A stretch of 47,687 bases of DNA from NCBI GenBank assembly GCA_033064195.1, contig JARBJD010000459.1:1-47687 (forward strand). Reading direction: 5' to 3'. Below are positions 1-11,217 of the stretch, in pieces. The position numbers and the translations under genes were made by a program. The DNA comes from Blattamonas nauphoetae. Taxonomy: Eukaryota; Preaxostyla; Oxymonadida. The notes under the pieces are model-generated. The model saw only the letters and a program-made list of their open reading frames with translations. It did not search any database and was not told the DNA's origin. Position 1 is the first letter of the stretch, and each line of letters starts with the position of its first letter.

Positions 1-684
1 CGATGCAAGCCGACTCCCACTCAAAAACAAGGTCATTTCTCCATTTTCCCATCTTTCATTCTGTATCAGCTCCCCAATCGCTCCCATCAGTCCCTTCTCA
101 CTCATAAATGAACATTCAATCATTCTCAAATGACTTCCTTCCAATGGTTCATTTCCACTTCCTGAGCACAATGCAAACACATTCTCTCCTATTCTCGTTC
201 TAATGGAACTCTTGTAGACACTCACTTCTCCACTCTCGATAAGTGCGAATCGAAATTTATGTCTGAATCCACCAGCATTCGCTGTTTCGCAGTTGGGCGC
301 CGAGGTCAGGTCAATTTGGACAATGCTGAAACCAACTGTGGAATTTCTGATCGAAAAAAGTTTGACATGATGATTTTGTTTCACTGGATCGTGTGGCTGC
401 TGGTTCTTTGAGAGTAACTGTCCAAATAACAGGATGCTTGAAGGTTCGTTGCGGATATTTCGTGATCCCTGAAAGTTGATAGTCTCATGATCGAGAACCA
501 CAGCATTCCCGTAAAATATTCCCGGTAACAGTTTGATTGTGGCTGTATTAGATTCAATTCGTAGATGTCTTGACTGGATGAGTTGTTTCATTGGGTGGAT
601 AACGGACTTGAATTTCTGATTCATATAATGTGGGTTGTGGCACATTAGGACAGGAGCGAACAGTGCCAAGGCAGGGATCAGCAT
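1..684 (-). CDS. partial secreted beta-helix-like surface protein (3' end beyond the window)
   Basis: An open frame runs on the minus strand from an ATG at 684 to the left edge, giving 228 residues without a stop. An in-frame stop lies a little upstream of the start. The first 15-20 residues (MLIPALALFAPVLMC) look like a signal peptide. The rest has short alternating units such as IRNSTVGFSIVQIDL, LIESGEVSVYKSS and LRMIECSFM, which resemble rungs of a right-handed parallel beta-helix (pectate-lyase fold) as found in large protist surface proteins. I cannot name a family. The protein is probably secreted or membrane-anchored and much longer than the visible part. No intron is visible. Confidence 0.6.
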   Translation of the reverse strand, partial: MLIPALALFAPVLMCHNPHYMNQKFKSVIHPMKQLIQSRHLRIESNTATIKLLPGIFYGNAVVLDHETINFQGSRNIRNEPSSILLFGQLLSKNQQPHDPVKQNHHVKLFSIRNSTVGFSIVQIDLTSAPNCETANAGGFRHKFRFALIESGEVSVYKSSIRTRIGENVFALCSGSGNEPLEGSHLRMIECSFMSEKGLMGAIGELIQNERWENGEMTLFLSGSRLAS

Positions 685-1350
685 CAGTGGAATTTGCTTA
701 TTTCGAGTTTGATCAAGCCCACAATGATCTTAAATGTTGAATCCAAATAATCGAATCAGTGTTCATTTCGAAAAAACAAACCTGAAATTGTGTTATTCAA
801 CGGCAGAGGCGGACTTTATGGGCCAAAAAACAAGAAATGAGTGGAAAAAAATTGTGCTCGGCGGGGATCGAACAGTCAGACCGATTTCCGGTTCTTGGTT
901 TTAATCCAGAGGAAAATGGGTTGATCTCCAGAACAATGCAAAATGGAGAAAATGTGAATAGATTCAGACTATTATAGGCATGGGCAACAGTCAGTCAAAA
1001 GAGACCGAGTCCAGTCACCGAAATGAACGTAGTCGATTTAACCCGCAACTCCGGATTAACCCACACCCTGGATCTGGGACCCAGAATTCGGATATATTCG
1101 AAATTGCATCGTTATTTTGCCGTTATTTCATATTATTTCATAGGAATCTGTTCTGGAGAACGCTTAATCTCATGAAATGAACAAGAAAAGAGGGTTGATC
1201 AAGATCTCAACACAAAAATGAAACGAAATGGGAATCGAACTTTTGGAAAGGATATTTCGACATTTGGCGATGCTGAGATGACGGGAGGTGTCAGCTGGGC
1301 CCGAATGAGTGAAACAGTCGAGTTGAGAATAGTGAGTGCTCGAGAGATGA
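685..1350. other. intergenic, no gene seen
   Basis: No coding signal was recognised. A minus-strand stretch near 838-875 ends like a tRNA (TTCGATCCCCGCCGAGCA followed by a T-run), but no matching 5' half or A box is present. It is at most a tRNA-3'-end remnant. Confidence 0.4.
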
Positions 1351-1356
1351 GTGGAG

Positions 1357-1672
1357 TGAAGGCGGAAGGAGGGCAGAGTGGGCGAGATGGTGAAAGGAGG
1401 GCAGAGTGGGCGACAGGGCGGAAGGAGGGCAGAGTGGACGACAGGGCGGAAGGAGGGCAGAGTGGACGACAGGGCGGAAGGAGGGCAGAGTGGACGACAG
1501 GGCGGAAGGAGGGCAGAGTGGACGACAGGGCGGAAGGAGGGCAGAGTGGACGACAGGGCGGAAGGAGGGCAGAGTGGACGACAGGGCGGAAGGAGGGCAG
1601 AGTGGACGACAGGGCGGAAGGAGGGCAGAGTGGACGACAGGGTTGAAGGAGGGCAGAGTGGGCGAGATGTTT
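1357..1672. repeat. 28-bp minisatellite, about 11 copies
   Basis: A GC-rich unit containing GAAGGAGGGCAGAGTGG recurs every 28 bp from about 1,365 to 1,645. The inner copies are near identical and the edge copies degenerate. Because 28 is not a multiple of three, each strand is read in all three frames across the array with an 84-bp period. This produces several long but low-complexity open frames on both strands, which I do not count as genes. Confidence 0.9.
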
Positions 1673-2499
1673 CAACGAATGATTCGAGCTCGTCCTGCGA
1701 GTTGTGTGAGGGCTCCTGAAATGGTTGCACAGCAAAAGAATCGTTGAGATCGAACGTTTTGAAGGGAGTGAGTCAGTTTTGTTTCTTTTGACCAATCTGA
1801 TCCGGTCATACCATCATCCTCAGCTTGCTCCTCTGTATTGTAAACTTGACGTGATGGTGTTGATTTCCGTGTTGGGGAGAATGGTGAAAAGCAGGATCCT
1901 GGTGAGAGACAGAATCAGTCTCATTCTCAATCAAATCACGTGGTTGGAGTAGCTTCGTAAGAATCTGCTCCATCAGTCCGAGTGGGATATCATTGCATCA
2001 CAAACTTGTCGAGCAGCCAGATGGGATCGAGTTTGAGAGTATTGGAGAGAGTGTGTCGCTGTCGCTGGTTTGGTGCTTGTCGTGTGAGATCGGATGTGTC
2101 CAGAGAGATGAGAAGTCTGAGTTGGATTATTGTTTAAGTGTATTTGGCGAAAGGTTGGCGTGGGAGGATGGAGAAACGTGGACGAGTGACGTTGGCTGGA
2201 AACAGCGGGACAGACAGGAAGACGCCCAAAAGTTTAGTGTTTTGGTAGGACTGTTGACATAAATTTGAGCAAATGAGGCGATTGTATGAAGTGTGAACGG
2301 AGATACGAGGAAGGGATGGTGATGGAGAGTGAATGGGAAGAATTGGAGGGAAGAGTGGTGGTAGGCAGTGTTTAGGACGATGAAGATGAAAGATTTTTGA
2401 TGAAAACGAAAGCAATGAGAGAGTGGATTGAATTGTCGCGAATACGAAGAGCCAGACGGAATCGAGTCGAGAGAAGTGCGTATGCTGGACATAAATCGA
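1673..2499. other. intergenic, only unsupported open frames
   Basis: Open frames occur on both strands (for example 1,993-2,262 plus and the distal part of 2,134-2,880 minus), but their products are serine/leucine-rich and match nothing I recognise. The minus strand may hold the decayed 3' end of the fragmented gene that lies to the right. Confidence 0.3.
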
Positions 2500-3240
2500 G
2501 ATTAGTGGACTCGAGAACGGACGAGTGGATTGAAGGAGAATAATGGAATCCAAGAGATTGAAGAGATCTTGCGATTTCTGCTCAATTTGGGAATTCTGAG
2601 GCGTCGACGAGAGGATCGTGGCGGTTGGAGTCTGATGAATATGATGGTTCTTAAAGTCAGCAATGAGGAGCGACAACGTCTGTTGCAGAGAATCCAGGGT
2701 GAAAGGGCTGAGTGAAACTTCTGCGGGGCCAGAGGGAGTGACAAGCTGAACATGCTCAGGAAACATGCGGCTTTCATCTATTCTTGTGATCTCCTTCAAA
2801 AGTGACGTGCGTTTGCATTTCCGCCGAGATTGCTCGATATCCACGCCCAAGGTATTTCTTGATTCAGGAGATCCCTCCAACGAGGAGAAGACTCATCGAC
2901 TCGGTCACGAGTTCTAGCATCATTTCAATCGTAATTTGATTGGTTTTCCGTCGATTCATATGTATCCGTAAAAGTTTTGGTGACGATGTCCAAAATGATC
3001 GGAATGAGGACGAACAGAGCGGACAACTCGAAGCGTGAGCAATTCCTCCCAAAATGCGATTCACGATGCATAATAATCAGTGTTTTGAGAAGGTAGAGAG
3101 TATCTCCGATAAATCCTTCATTGATGCTGGATGCTTCCAGACTCACAGCAGCTGAGATCTGGAAGAGTTTGTGTTCAAAACAAGAATCAGCAAATACGTG
3201 TTGGGTATTCACAAGAGATGTGAGGGAGATTCGAGTTGAG
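2500..3240 (-). pseudogene. fragmented host gene, unknown helical protein
   Basis: Three minus-strand frames in succession look coding-like. The first (from about 3,240 to 2,925) includes LFQISAAVSLEASSINEG and LYLLKTLIIM. The next (about 2,930-2,870) has EMMLELVTESM, and the third (2,880-2,500) has RTSLLKEITRIDESRMFPEHV. The peptides are helical and leucine-rich, and they follow one another without a usable ATG at the 5' side. This fits a host gene interrupted by frame changes, or a multi-intron gene whose introns I could not place. Function unknown. Confidence 0.4.
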
Positions 3241-4862
3241 AGAGAGATTGTTCGTCCGTGAGTATATCAGTTTGTTTTAAGACAGGTGGAGTCATTTTTT
3301 TGTACAAAAATTAACCCACAATGAGAACTTTCGAAATGATGAAGTAAAATTTAGAGGTAATCATTTGAATTTAGACTTTAATGATGATTCGTACTTGATT
3401 CCGAAAAGATGAACACACAAGTTAACTTCGGTTGTTAGAATATGGAGTTGCGGGTTTTCCCGAAGTTGCGTGTTTATCCGATGATGTTGAATCGAGTCAG
3501 TGACTCACCCCATAAGACAAATTCAAGAGGAATCCAGACCCAAAACGCTCCCTTTTCAATTTAACATCACTTCTTGATTGATCATCACCTTGTTTTCTTG
3601 GTTTTTCTTTCTCAAAAATACGTTCACAATCTCCCTTCTCTTTCAATCGCTTTTTATGGTTTATCTTTCACATTTCACACTATTTTTTTAGAAATAGACT
3701 CATTTTCAGATGAATCAAACGAATTTAGCCACAAGTCATCACTTCACCCCATACTTTTCTGGAGAGTCACTTTGAGTCACTGATCCGCCCATGCAATCAT
3801 GCAAATAGTCACCAGACTGACTGGACTGTCCGATCTCCTTTTCAACTGATACTCAGCGCGTGCATTGATCAGGTTTGGAATTCATTATTTTTTACGTTTT
3901 TTCGCTATTTGACAAAGGGACACCGATTTTGACCATCAGGAATCGCACACCCAAACTGATGATCCGTATAGAAAATAAGGGTAACACTATCATTTGATAC
4001 TTCTGTATGCTCTCTTGATCTGCATTAGTCATGTTTGATTCTCAGAACATCTCCAGTCTCTCTTCTTGACCAGCCCAACAGAGCACCGTCTCACTCGTAA
4101 CTATTGACAGTATTGTGTCCTCAACAATCTCAAGGTTGCTCAACAAAGTATTTTAATGAGAATATTGACAATATTCTCTGCTCAGTCAACGTATCTCACT
4201 CAATATTGACAGTGATTGAACTCAACCAAAGATCTCGACAAAATCTTGACTCATGTCAACATCGTTCCTCATTTCTCAACAAGAAATGGTATACTGTGAA
4301 AAACTTTTGCTTTTGTGGTTCCCCTTCGATGCCCCATCTTTTTGCATCTTACTTTTCTTCAATGACCCATTCAGTTTGATCTTCGCGGTTTCTCCCCTAA
4401 TGTACCACTTAATTGCAGCTTTTGTTCATCCTTTTCTCGACTTCTTCGTCTCTCATCTTTCTCTCTTCACGTAGTCTCACAAGCTTCGCCAGGCACTCAC
4501 CATTTCTATCATTGTATGATGAGGAAGAGAAACTGTGCCGGCGATGGAAGAATACAGCTCACTCTTTTCCCAAACATTACCCCCACTCTGAAAATAACAT
4601 CCTCTTCCCTCACAACGTGTCCCTCATCAACACTGAACGATCAGGTGGGAAAAATGTCATGATTACTTGTAGACGGTTCATCCCCATTTGTTCCATCGAA
4701 AGTGTATTCTTATTGTGCAAACCATCACTCTTCATTTCATGTGCAGACAGGTGTGTTCGTCCCACTTCTGTCGCAGATTGGCCGACAACATTCCTGCCCA
4801 GTTTTGGCTCCGAATGTGATGTGAATTGACCGAAATGAGGACTCGAATGAGATGACCATTCG
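3241..4862. other. intergenic, no gene supported
   Basis: AT-rich with pyrimidine-rich plus strand. The short open frames on both strands have no recognisable motifs. Around 4,105-4,260 a phrase like TATTGACA recurs several times with irregular spacing, which I regard as weak. Confidence 0.35.
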
Positions 4863-5738
4863 ATGAGCCTTATCCTTTGGCTGTCGTTTCTGTTACTCTC
4901 GCCATCTTCAATACGATCCTTTCGACGCAACAACCCACGATCGTCCAAAAGTGATGCTGTGGTGATTGACGTTGTAATATTCGTCCCGTTGCAAGCAATT
5001 CTCGTTTTATCCCTCATTCTTAAGCTTCCTTCGGTTTCACCCATTCACAAGCTTCCTTCGGACCTTCATCCCTCAAACAATCGTCTCTTCAGAAATAAAG
5101 ATCTCTCTCTCCAAGGAATCTCTGATACTCAAATTTCAGGCCAGATTGAAGAGGCGGAAACATTGCTTGAAGTCGTTACTTCGTTACTATCACTCAGCAA
5201 CGTTGAGATCCTCGCCAATGCAGATTTCTCGATTGCTACGCTTCTAGAATCATCACGCATCAAGATTCAGAGTTCTATCCTGGACTTTGGAAGGGAATTC
5301 ACCCAATTCGTCGCTGATAGGGGCAGGATGACACTAATCGACATCATCATCAACGCTCGCCCCGATCCTGGAAGTGATGGACTTGTCCACGCAGACACCC
5401 ACCTGACCATGGCCAAGTGTGTCCCACAGAACGTGTTTGTTGGTCTGTCTCCAATATTTGGTCCATGTTCGTCCTCTGTGGAAATCTCACTTTCCATCTT
5501 CGCTAATATCGACCACGCAGTCCCTCTGCCTTATTCGCCAAGCCCACCTGTTCTCCAACCCTCTTCGATCACATCGCTCAAGGCACACTCCACAATTCTC
5601 ACCTCTTCGACGATGGTGAACGTGTTCAACGATATCTTCGCCACAATCACGAATGCTCCGATTTTAGGTGAGGTCGTTGCTTTCCCACGATGTCCTATGC
5701 GAATAACAGACTATCAAATGCGATATGCTCTCAACTAA
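4863..5738 (+). CDS. hypothetical protein, 291 aa
   Basis: An uninterrupted plus-strand frame of 291 codons. The N-terminus (MSLILWLSFLLLSPSS) resembles a signal peptide or signal anchor. A middle section, roughly residues 85-165, is helical and acidic (QIEEAETLLEVVTSLLSL; FGREFTQFVADRGRMTLIDI), and the C-terminal third is serine-rich. There is no family match I can name. Shorter open frames lie opposite on the minus strand, so the strand is not certain. It could be a host orphan gene, an exon of a larger gene, or chance. Confidence 0.3.
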   Translation: MSLILWLSFLLLSPSSIRSFRRNNPRSSKSDAVVIDVVIFVPLQAILVLSLILKLPSVSPIHKLPSDLHPSNNRLFRNKDLSLQGISDTQISGQIEEAETLLEVVTSLLSLSNVEILANADFSIATLLESSRIKIQSSILDFGREFTQFVADRGRMTLIDIIINARPDPGSDGLVHADTHLTMAKCVPQNVFVGLSPIFGPCSSSVEISLSIFANIDHAVPLPYSPSPPVLQPSSITSLKAHSTILTSSTMVNVFNDIFATITNAPILGEVVAFPRCPMRITDYQMRYALN

Positions 5739-5788
5739 CACCGAAGAACCTGAAATAACGTGGACGGCTCTCATTCAACAACACTCGG

Positions 5789-6502
5789 TCACCGATGAAC
5801 ACTCCAATCTGGAGTGTGTATTAATTTCAGACGCTGGGCCAACGAGAGATCAGTCTGTCCAGTTGAAGTTGCTGAGAAAAGATGAGAAGCAGACAAGCAA
5901 ACATCATGCCCTATTCCGATCAGATTCTGCAGAAGCACGAACGCTTCGTCCGCTGTCACCTTCGCATTCCCTTTCCTCTCGCTCGGCGTGTCTCCTCGCT
6001 CTCCTTCGGGTGGAGTGTCGAGTGGCTGAGAACTCCCCATTCTGTCTTCGTCGCGAGCGAACTCCCTCGCTCGATACAGGTTGAACACAAACAGCAGCTG
6101 CGACTCGGATTGGGAAGGATACTGTTGTGTGGCGTGCTGGGTGAGGGAGGGCTGTGTCGGCTGGTCGGGAGGAAGGTCGAAAGGAGAGGCGGGGGGAGTG
6201 TTGGGGGGTGGCGAAGGAGAGGATGGGAAGGCGGAGCGAGGAAGAAGCGACCATCCCCACAATTCGGAACGGAACCGGCGTACATGGCTGAGACACAAGA
6301 CAGAACAGAATCATCGAAGAGAAGAACAATACAAGAACGAGTGAACACAAACACTCTCACTCTCCCTCGTCGACTCCCACACAACCGCTACTTCTTTCTC
6401 GTCCCTCGCGTTCCTCAGCCACTGCATCATCACCGCTCGGAACGAGTCAGGCCCAATCAGACTGCTATCCACTGTCTTCGTGTGTTTCAGCCAGCCCAGC
6501 AT
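5789..6502 (-). pseudogene. fragmented or intron-split host gene, unknown function
   Basis: Two minus-strand stretches read like real protein: 6,311-6,502 (SFRAVMMQWLRNARDEKEV) and 5,789-6,130 (KVTADEAFVLLQNLIGIGH and TGQTDLSLAQRLKLIH). They are separated by a low-complexity proline/serine part and lie in different frames. The opposite-strand frames here are compositionally poor. This fits one host gene read leftward with introns I could not define, or a decayed copy. The function is not recognised. Confidence 0.35.
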
Positions 6503-8156
6503 CGGCCTTTGTCTGGCCTCTTCCTTCTTCGTGGCATCGGTACTTTGAACTGTCTTTCAGTCATCCTGTTCGTCGTCGGAATCGTCGTGAGCGAGTCGAC
6601 TCCTGCGACCGACTCGAATGTGAGTTTCCGAACGAGGAGAGAGGAGGGAGCGATGGGACGAGGTGAGCGTGTCTCCGAATGATTGAGACGAAGAAGAGCG
6701 AGGAGAAAAAGAGCAGAGACGGGCGATTCTCTTCTTCGTCCTCGTCGTCCTTCGAGACGAAGTGGAGATGCGTAGGACTCAGAAAGACGTCGAATGAGAC
6801 ATTCACTGAGAAGAAGGAGAGGAGAGGAGAGAGCGAAGGAAGGAGAAGGACAAACGAAGGAAGGCGGAGAACAGACTGTAGATTTCTGTATTTTCGTCAC
6901 ATTCACAATAACCACCAAGATTCACTTTCCTTTCTCATTCATCAGTCAAGGAAGTTTTCTCTCAAAATTTCACTCGATCTCCTGTTTTCATTTGCATATT
7001 TTCCATGAATATGTCAGGGTTGTTGTCTGGAGACTCGATCGTTGTGACTCGCCCATGAGGCATAATTTTGATCATTTCGAATTCCTCACTCAACGATTTG
7101 TCGGATTTCCTTTCAAAAAAGTATGAAAAGAGTACATAATGTGCTCAAACATCTACTGAACCGATCTTGTCACAAATCCACACATTTATTCACTCAATCA
7201 TGGGCCAAATCGAGTCAGTCCTTAAAAGTTGAGTCAGGTGACTGGTGCCCATGCCTAGACTATTATTTCGTGAAGTGAGTAAAATAAATGACAATGCCTC
7301 CATGGAGAAATGGTGAACCTCGAACAAGCTCGGTTCGAAAGATTCAAAAAAACCAAGATTCTGAAAATACACGAACTAGAGTTCAAGATCAATAATTTCT
7401 TCCTCTTGTCAATCATGAAAGATGTGAACTGCTCTTTTCTGGAATGCATGAAAAAAAGAAGAGGTTTTGGAGTGTCCAATGTGAGAAAGGAGGAAGAAAA
7501 ACAGTACTTTCGTAAATTTTTCAATAAATACACTCAACAAAATCAATTTTTTTACCCTGATATTTTGTTGAGCGAAAAATCGCATGTTTCACAATTTCCC
7601 AGATACTCCCACTTTTTGTCTCATTTGATTAGAAAATTCATTTCTCCTAAAGAAACTTTGCTGTGGAAAATTTTATCGTAATTGGTTCACAGGTTGTGAT
7701 GATACGCCAAAACACATGAAAAAAGCGGTCGAAAAGCGGGATGTTGAGGTTTCGTCGGGTTCTCGTGAGAGAAAAATGCAAAAATGTTTGTCTTTTCTAA
7801 GATTGACCAATATTGGGTTTTCAAGAAAATAGTATTTTTTCGTTGACCGTGGTTTGACAACCCGTCCAAATTGGAAAACCCATCCACCGATGAATTGGAC
7901 ACAAATTGTTTGTCTGAATATTTGATTATTGACCTTTGTTTTTGTTCTCCTTTCTGAATCATTGATAAATTTCGATTTGTTGAAATATATAGAAATGAAA
8001 ATTAATCTTTTTTCTTAAAATTGACTTCGAACGGAGGGATCTTCAGTAACTTTTGTTCATCCCATTTCTCGTAAAATATCGAGTAGTAATTCTTGTCCAC
8101 TTCGTTCTGGGCTTCTTGGTTGCTCAGAGTCGCTTGCTCAAAGTTAACTTCGAAGT
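6503..8156. other. intergenic, no supported gene
   Basis: 6,500-6,900 is purine-rich on the plus strand and opens several overlapping low-complexity frames on both strands. A 123-codon plus frame at 7,310-7,681 is lysine/phenylalanine-rich and unrecognised. I do not support any of them as genes. Confidence 0.3.
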
Positions 8157-9591
8157 TTAGCATTCTTCATTCATCTTCATCCTCTCTATCGACGGTGCTG
8201 ACGTCAGAAGGATTCCGCCATTGACGATAGAACGAATCCCAGAATACGAACGGTCACCATTTTGACTTGGATTGTCTAGAAGTCTCTGGAGTAGATGAGA
8301 AACATCGCGATCCAAGATTCCACAGCGCTGAAACGATAAGGAGATGGTGTCGATCGTGAAAGGCTTCTGACAGGCGAGTGGAAGAGCAGAAACAATCGCA
8401 GTACGATGTGCCTGTTGAGAGAACTCCCAAGGGGATGTATAGTATTCTTCGAATGGATTCGTTAGTGATTGGGAGGTTTTATCGTCGAGGGGTTGGGTGA
8501 GATTTGGTATGTTTGGATGGAGAGTTTGCAGTTGGATTTTGTTCAAATTACATATAACAGCGATATTTAAGGACGAGTGTGAACTATTGGTATCGAGAAG
8601 AAGCAATGCCCACATGTCTGTGAACTTCAGTGTTTCTCTTTTAGTGTTGATTGCTGGGATGATTGTACCTGCCAGAATGCGGCGAAAGACGTAACGATTA
8701 ATTTACCCATTTCCCCAACAATACTGGACACGATGATTTGTGCGATGTGAATTTAAGGCACTTGGGTCAGAATTTTTGACATCATTCAAAAGTCCGAAGA
8801 CCAACATTCAAAACCAATCTCCTCTCATGGTTGAGAAATGAATCGACCTTTCTCTAGAATTGGTGGATGACATGATTGAACAATCTTTTCGAGGTCTTAG
8901 ATCAAGCTGCGACAAGAGTGATTAATTGCTTGTTTTGTTTGTGAGTGTCGAACTTTTGAATGATGTCAAAAATTCTGACCTACTTGGCTGAGTCTTCAGA
9001 GGGGAAACGAGTACATGAGGCAAATGTGAACCGTCTGCACATACTGTACATGCCAGCGTGACATTATGTATCACTTGAACTCGTGAATCTTGGATGGTTG
9101 AGATAACTGTTTCGTCGTAATCGAAAATAAATGCGTTTGGTAGGCAGAATTCATTACTCACAGTTTTCATACGAGTCATTCACTCGTGCATGTTTTGCTG
9201 GTTGCTTGCAGTCATTTCTGGCGCATCCTAGCAATTCCCTACCCAGCTGCCATCGAGTTCGATCAGCCTCGTTTTTGGATGACAAGATCCAACCAATATG
9301 GTTTGTTTAAAAAAGTGTAAAGATTGACAAAGACCTTCTTTCTTCAGCTCATCATGTTCATTCAGCCAGGATTGAAAACTGTCAAGTTCTTCGGGAGGGA
9401 CTTTGGATGGATGTCATTGTTGTTGAAATGGCCGCTTTAGTTTCATTGCCGCTCTTGCTCTTGAGAGTGAACAACAATGAATCCCTGTGATAGTTCGGAA
9501 AATCCCTGGCAGACTTTTCTTTTTCTCTCCAAGCTTCAACAACGTCAGAAGTTGATTTTTGTATTTCTATCTTGTTCATTTTTAAATACAC
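8157..9591 (-). pseudogene. pogo/Tigger-type (CENP-B-like DDE_1) transposase remnant
   Basis: Two blocks on the minus strand carry the DDE_1 catalytic signature in order. At 9,179-8,922 the first Asp lies in AFIFDYDETVIS, followed by NVTLACTVCADGSHLPHVL. At 8,615-8,157 the second Asp lies in LLLLDTNSSHSSL and the third acidic position in LTQPLDDKT. This spacing and wording is typical of pogo/Tigger transposases and CENP-B relatives of the Tc1/mariner superfamily. The blocks are in different frames with about 300 bp between them, and the DNA-binding N-terminus is barely readable (9,591-9,382 is the likely remains). The copy is dead. No terminal inverted repeats were identified. Confidence 0.72.
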
Positions 9592-9920
9592 AAAAATTTC
9601 TTGTTAAATTTGTTTTCCATTTGTGAGTCCCACTTTTTGGTCCAACGTTCTAGAAGGAGATAGAGAAAGAGTGAGAACAAAAGTACAATGAACATTCCGA
9701 AGGTGATATGAGTAGTATAGAAGGCGAATGTGGAACCACGTTGGCAAAGACACCACTTCTATAGCTTTTTCTCCATGCCGATTGACAATTCAGAAAATAC
9801 TTGGAGTAAAAGTCATTTTCATTTCAGAAAGTTGTCAATCTTAGAGAAATATTCTCTTCCAGAGTTCAGTTACTTCAAACTTTCAAGTTGAAGCAAAATT
9901 TCGAAAATTTCCAAAAATGC

Positions 9921-10188
9921 AAAAACCTTGATTTTGGCGGAAGCTGGTGTATTTTTTCAAGGTTCCGAAGGTTGCGACCCTTCTCATCGGTCCCTTTTAG
10001 ACCGGCATCGGAACTCATTTTTATCGGTTTGAGTTCCGGAGACGTACGTTGGTCTTGCCAAGGGCCTAGACCATGCCAAAGGGCAGTGATATGTGAAATT
10101 AAATGCTTCCGCCAGGAATTGAACCTAGGACCTTCAGCTTAGTAGTAGTAGTGCGTGCACTCACCATTACCACTAGACTATCCGGTCC
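9921..10188 (-). ncRNA. candidate pol III small RNA, left-arm copy
   Basis: On the minus strand an A box (TAGTCTAGTGG, 10,180-10,170) is followed by a B box (GGTTCAATTCC, 10,125-10,115). Next comes a domain of about 170 nt closed by a perfect 9-bp helix: GCTTCCGCC at 10,105-10,113 with GGCGGAAGC at 9,936-9,944. A T-run follows at 9,925-9,921, and no T4 occurs between the boxes and that run. A tRNA-like T arm is present, but the acceptor stem does not pair, so this is not a working tRNA. The same structure is kept in the right arm. Confidence 0.6.
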
Positions 10189-10290
10189 TGAAATTATCCC
10201 GGAAAATCAGAAACTTTATACCCGAAAAAAAGACACTATAGCAGATTTAAAATTTGAAAACTTTGTCAATAAATTCAATATATAGCAAAA

Positions 10291-10515
10291 TCGCTCCCGT
10301 GAAAAAGTCATGCTTTTTAACGAGGGTAACAAGTGGCCAAGAATTAAGATTTAGCAGATCGCTCCCGTGAAAAGGCATGCTTTTTAATCGGGGGTAAAAA
10401 AGTTAAAAAGGAAAATCTAACTAATTTTGAAAAATCGCTGACGAGAAAAAGTCGTGCTTTTTTAACGGGGGTAAAAAGTCGTTCCCGTGATAAATCCATG
10501 CTTTTTAACGAGGGG
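10291..10515. repeat. array of four hairpin repeats, left arm
   Basis: Four imperfect copies of a 35-nt hairpin at about 10,291-10,326, 10,359-10,395, 10,435-10,472 and 10,479-10,515. Each has CCCGT on one side, ACG(A)GGG on the other, and an inner A-run/T-run stem around a 4-5 nt loop (AAAAAG...CTTTTT). The spacing is irregular. They could be protein-binding sites or part of an origin. No function is shown by the sequence. Confidence 0.75.
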
Positions 10516-10603
10516 AGATAGGTAGACGATAAAAGGAATATATAGCAGATCTGAACATTCGAGGTATAAGGCACAGGTCGAAACTAACATTTTCAGGAGC
10601 TAG

Positions 10604-10657
10604 TAGCTCAGTGGGTATGTTCCAGTGTCCACCCGTTTCTAGGGGGTGGTTCGATTC
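10604..10657 (+). promoter_or_regulatory. A-box/B-box pair (tRNA-like pol III promoter), left arm
   Basis: TAGCTCAGTGGG (10,604-10,615) fits the pol III A box and GGTTCGATTC (10,648-10,657) the B box, 32 bases apart. The sequence between folds as a CCACCC/GGGTGG hairpin instead of a tRNA anticodon arm, and the acceptor ends do not pair. This is therefore a promoter-like tRNA relic and not a tRNA gene. It points inward, toward the A-rich tract and two structured repeats. Confidence 0.6.
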
Positions 10658-10678
10658 AGGCGAGGGGCAATCTTAATT

Positions 10679-10866
10679 TCAAAAAAAAATGAAAAAGTTT
10701 CAAAATACCAAAACAATTTCAAAAATTTAAAAAAAATTCAAAAATTCAAAAAAAAATTTCAAAAAAAAAATACTTAGGAAAATTTCAAAAAATTCAAAAA
10801 TTCAAAAAATTCAAAAAATTCAAAAATTCAAAAAATTCAAAAATTCAAAAATTCAAAATTTCCAAA
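10679..10866 (+). repeat. A-rich TTCAAAAA low-complexity tract, left arm
   Basis: Irregular tandem TTCAAAAA-like units. The plus strand has runs of A up to ten but never four T in a row. It separates the A/B-box element from the first structured repeat. Confidence 0.8.
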
Positions 10867-10877
10867 AAAGTTGAAGT

Positions 10878-11146
10878 ATGATACCTCGACGTAATTTCCC
10901 TTGATACTCAGGCAAAATGGTGCCCTCGTGGCTAATGCGTAGAACGAATTGAAGGTTGGATTGGAGCGGGACGAGCTGGGAGGCTGTCCCCGGGGGTTCA
11001 CTGTGGGCATCACTTGAATGTGACCGTAAATCATGCCCCCCCAATACCTTAGCCCTTCAAGGAATTCGCCAGCAGTAGTCATTGAGTAGGATCATGATAG
11101 AGTGATCCCCAAAGGAGTATCGGGTTGTCCTACGGTAAAATCATAC
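10878..11146 (+). ncRNA. structured-RNA repeat unit L1
   Basis: First of three copies in the left arm of a unit of about 280 nt. Shared blocks include TACTCAGGCAAAATGGT, AGAACGAATTGAAGGTT, TTCAAGGAATTCG and CCCCAAAGGAGTATC. The internal variable hairpin here is GGGAC..AGC (10,968-10,976) pairing with GCT..GTCCC (10,983-10,990), unlike the other copies. The long-range TGACTA/TAGTCA helix has one A-C mismatch in this copy. The coding strand of the RNA is unknown; I list it in the direction of the upstream A/B boxes. Confidence 0.55.
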
Positions 11147-11217
11147 AAAAACTTGATAAAGGAAATGATGAACGATTGAACGATGAAGGCTTGAATGATT
11201 GAATTTCAAGTTGAAAA

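Noticed and set aside
838-900. tRNA gene on the minus strand
   Set aside because: Only a tRNA-like 3' end is present; no A box, D arm or matching acceptor strand.
1170-1795. Repeat-protein genes across the minisatellite
   Set aside because: Equally long frames exist on both strands because of composition and period; no start context or homology.
5904-6682. Plus-strand genes
   Set aside because: Low-complexity frames opposite more convincing minus-strand peptides.
10604-10680. Functional tRNA gene
   Set aside because: The interval between the boxes folds into a CCACCC/GGGTGG hairpin instead of a cloverleaf.
10679-10866. CRISPR-like or regular repeat array
   Set aside because: Irregular TTCAAAAA units without unique spacers; simple sequence only.
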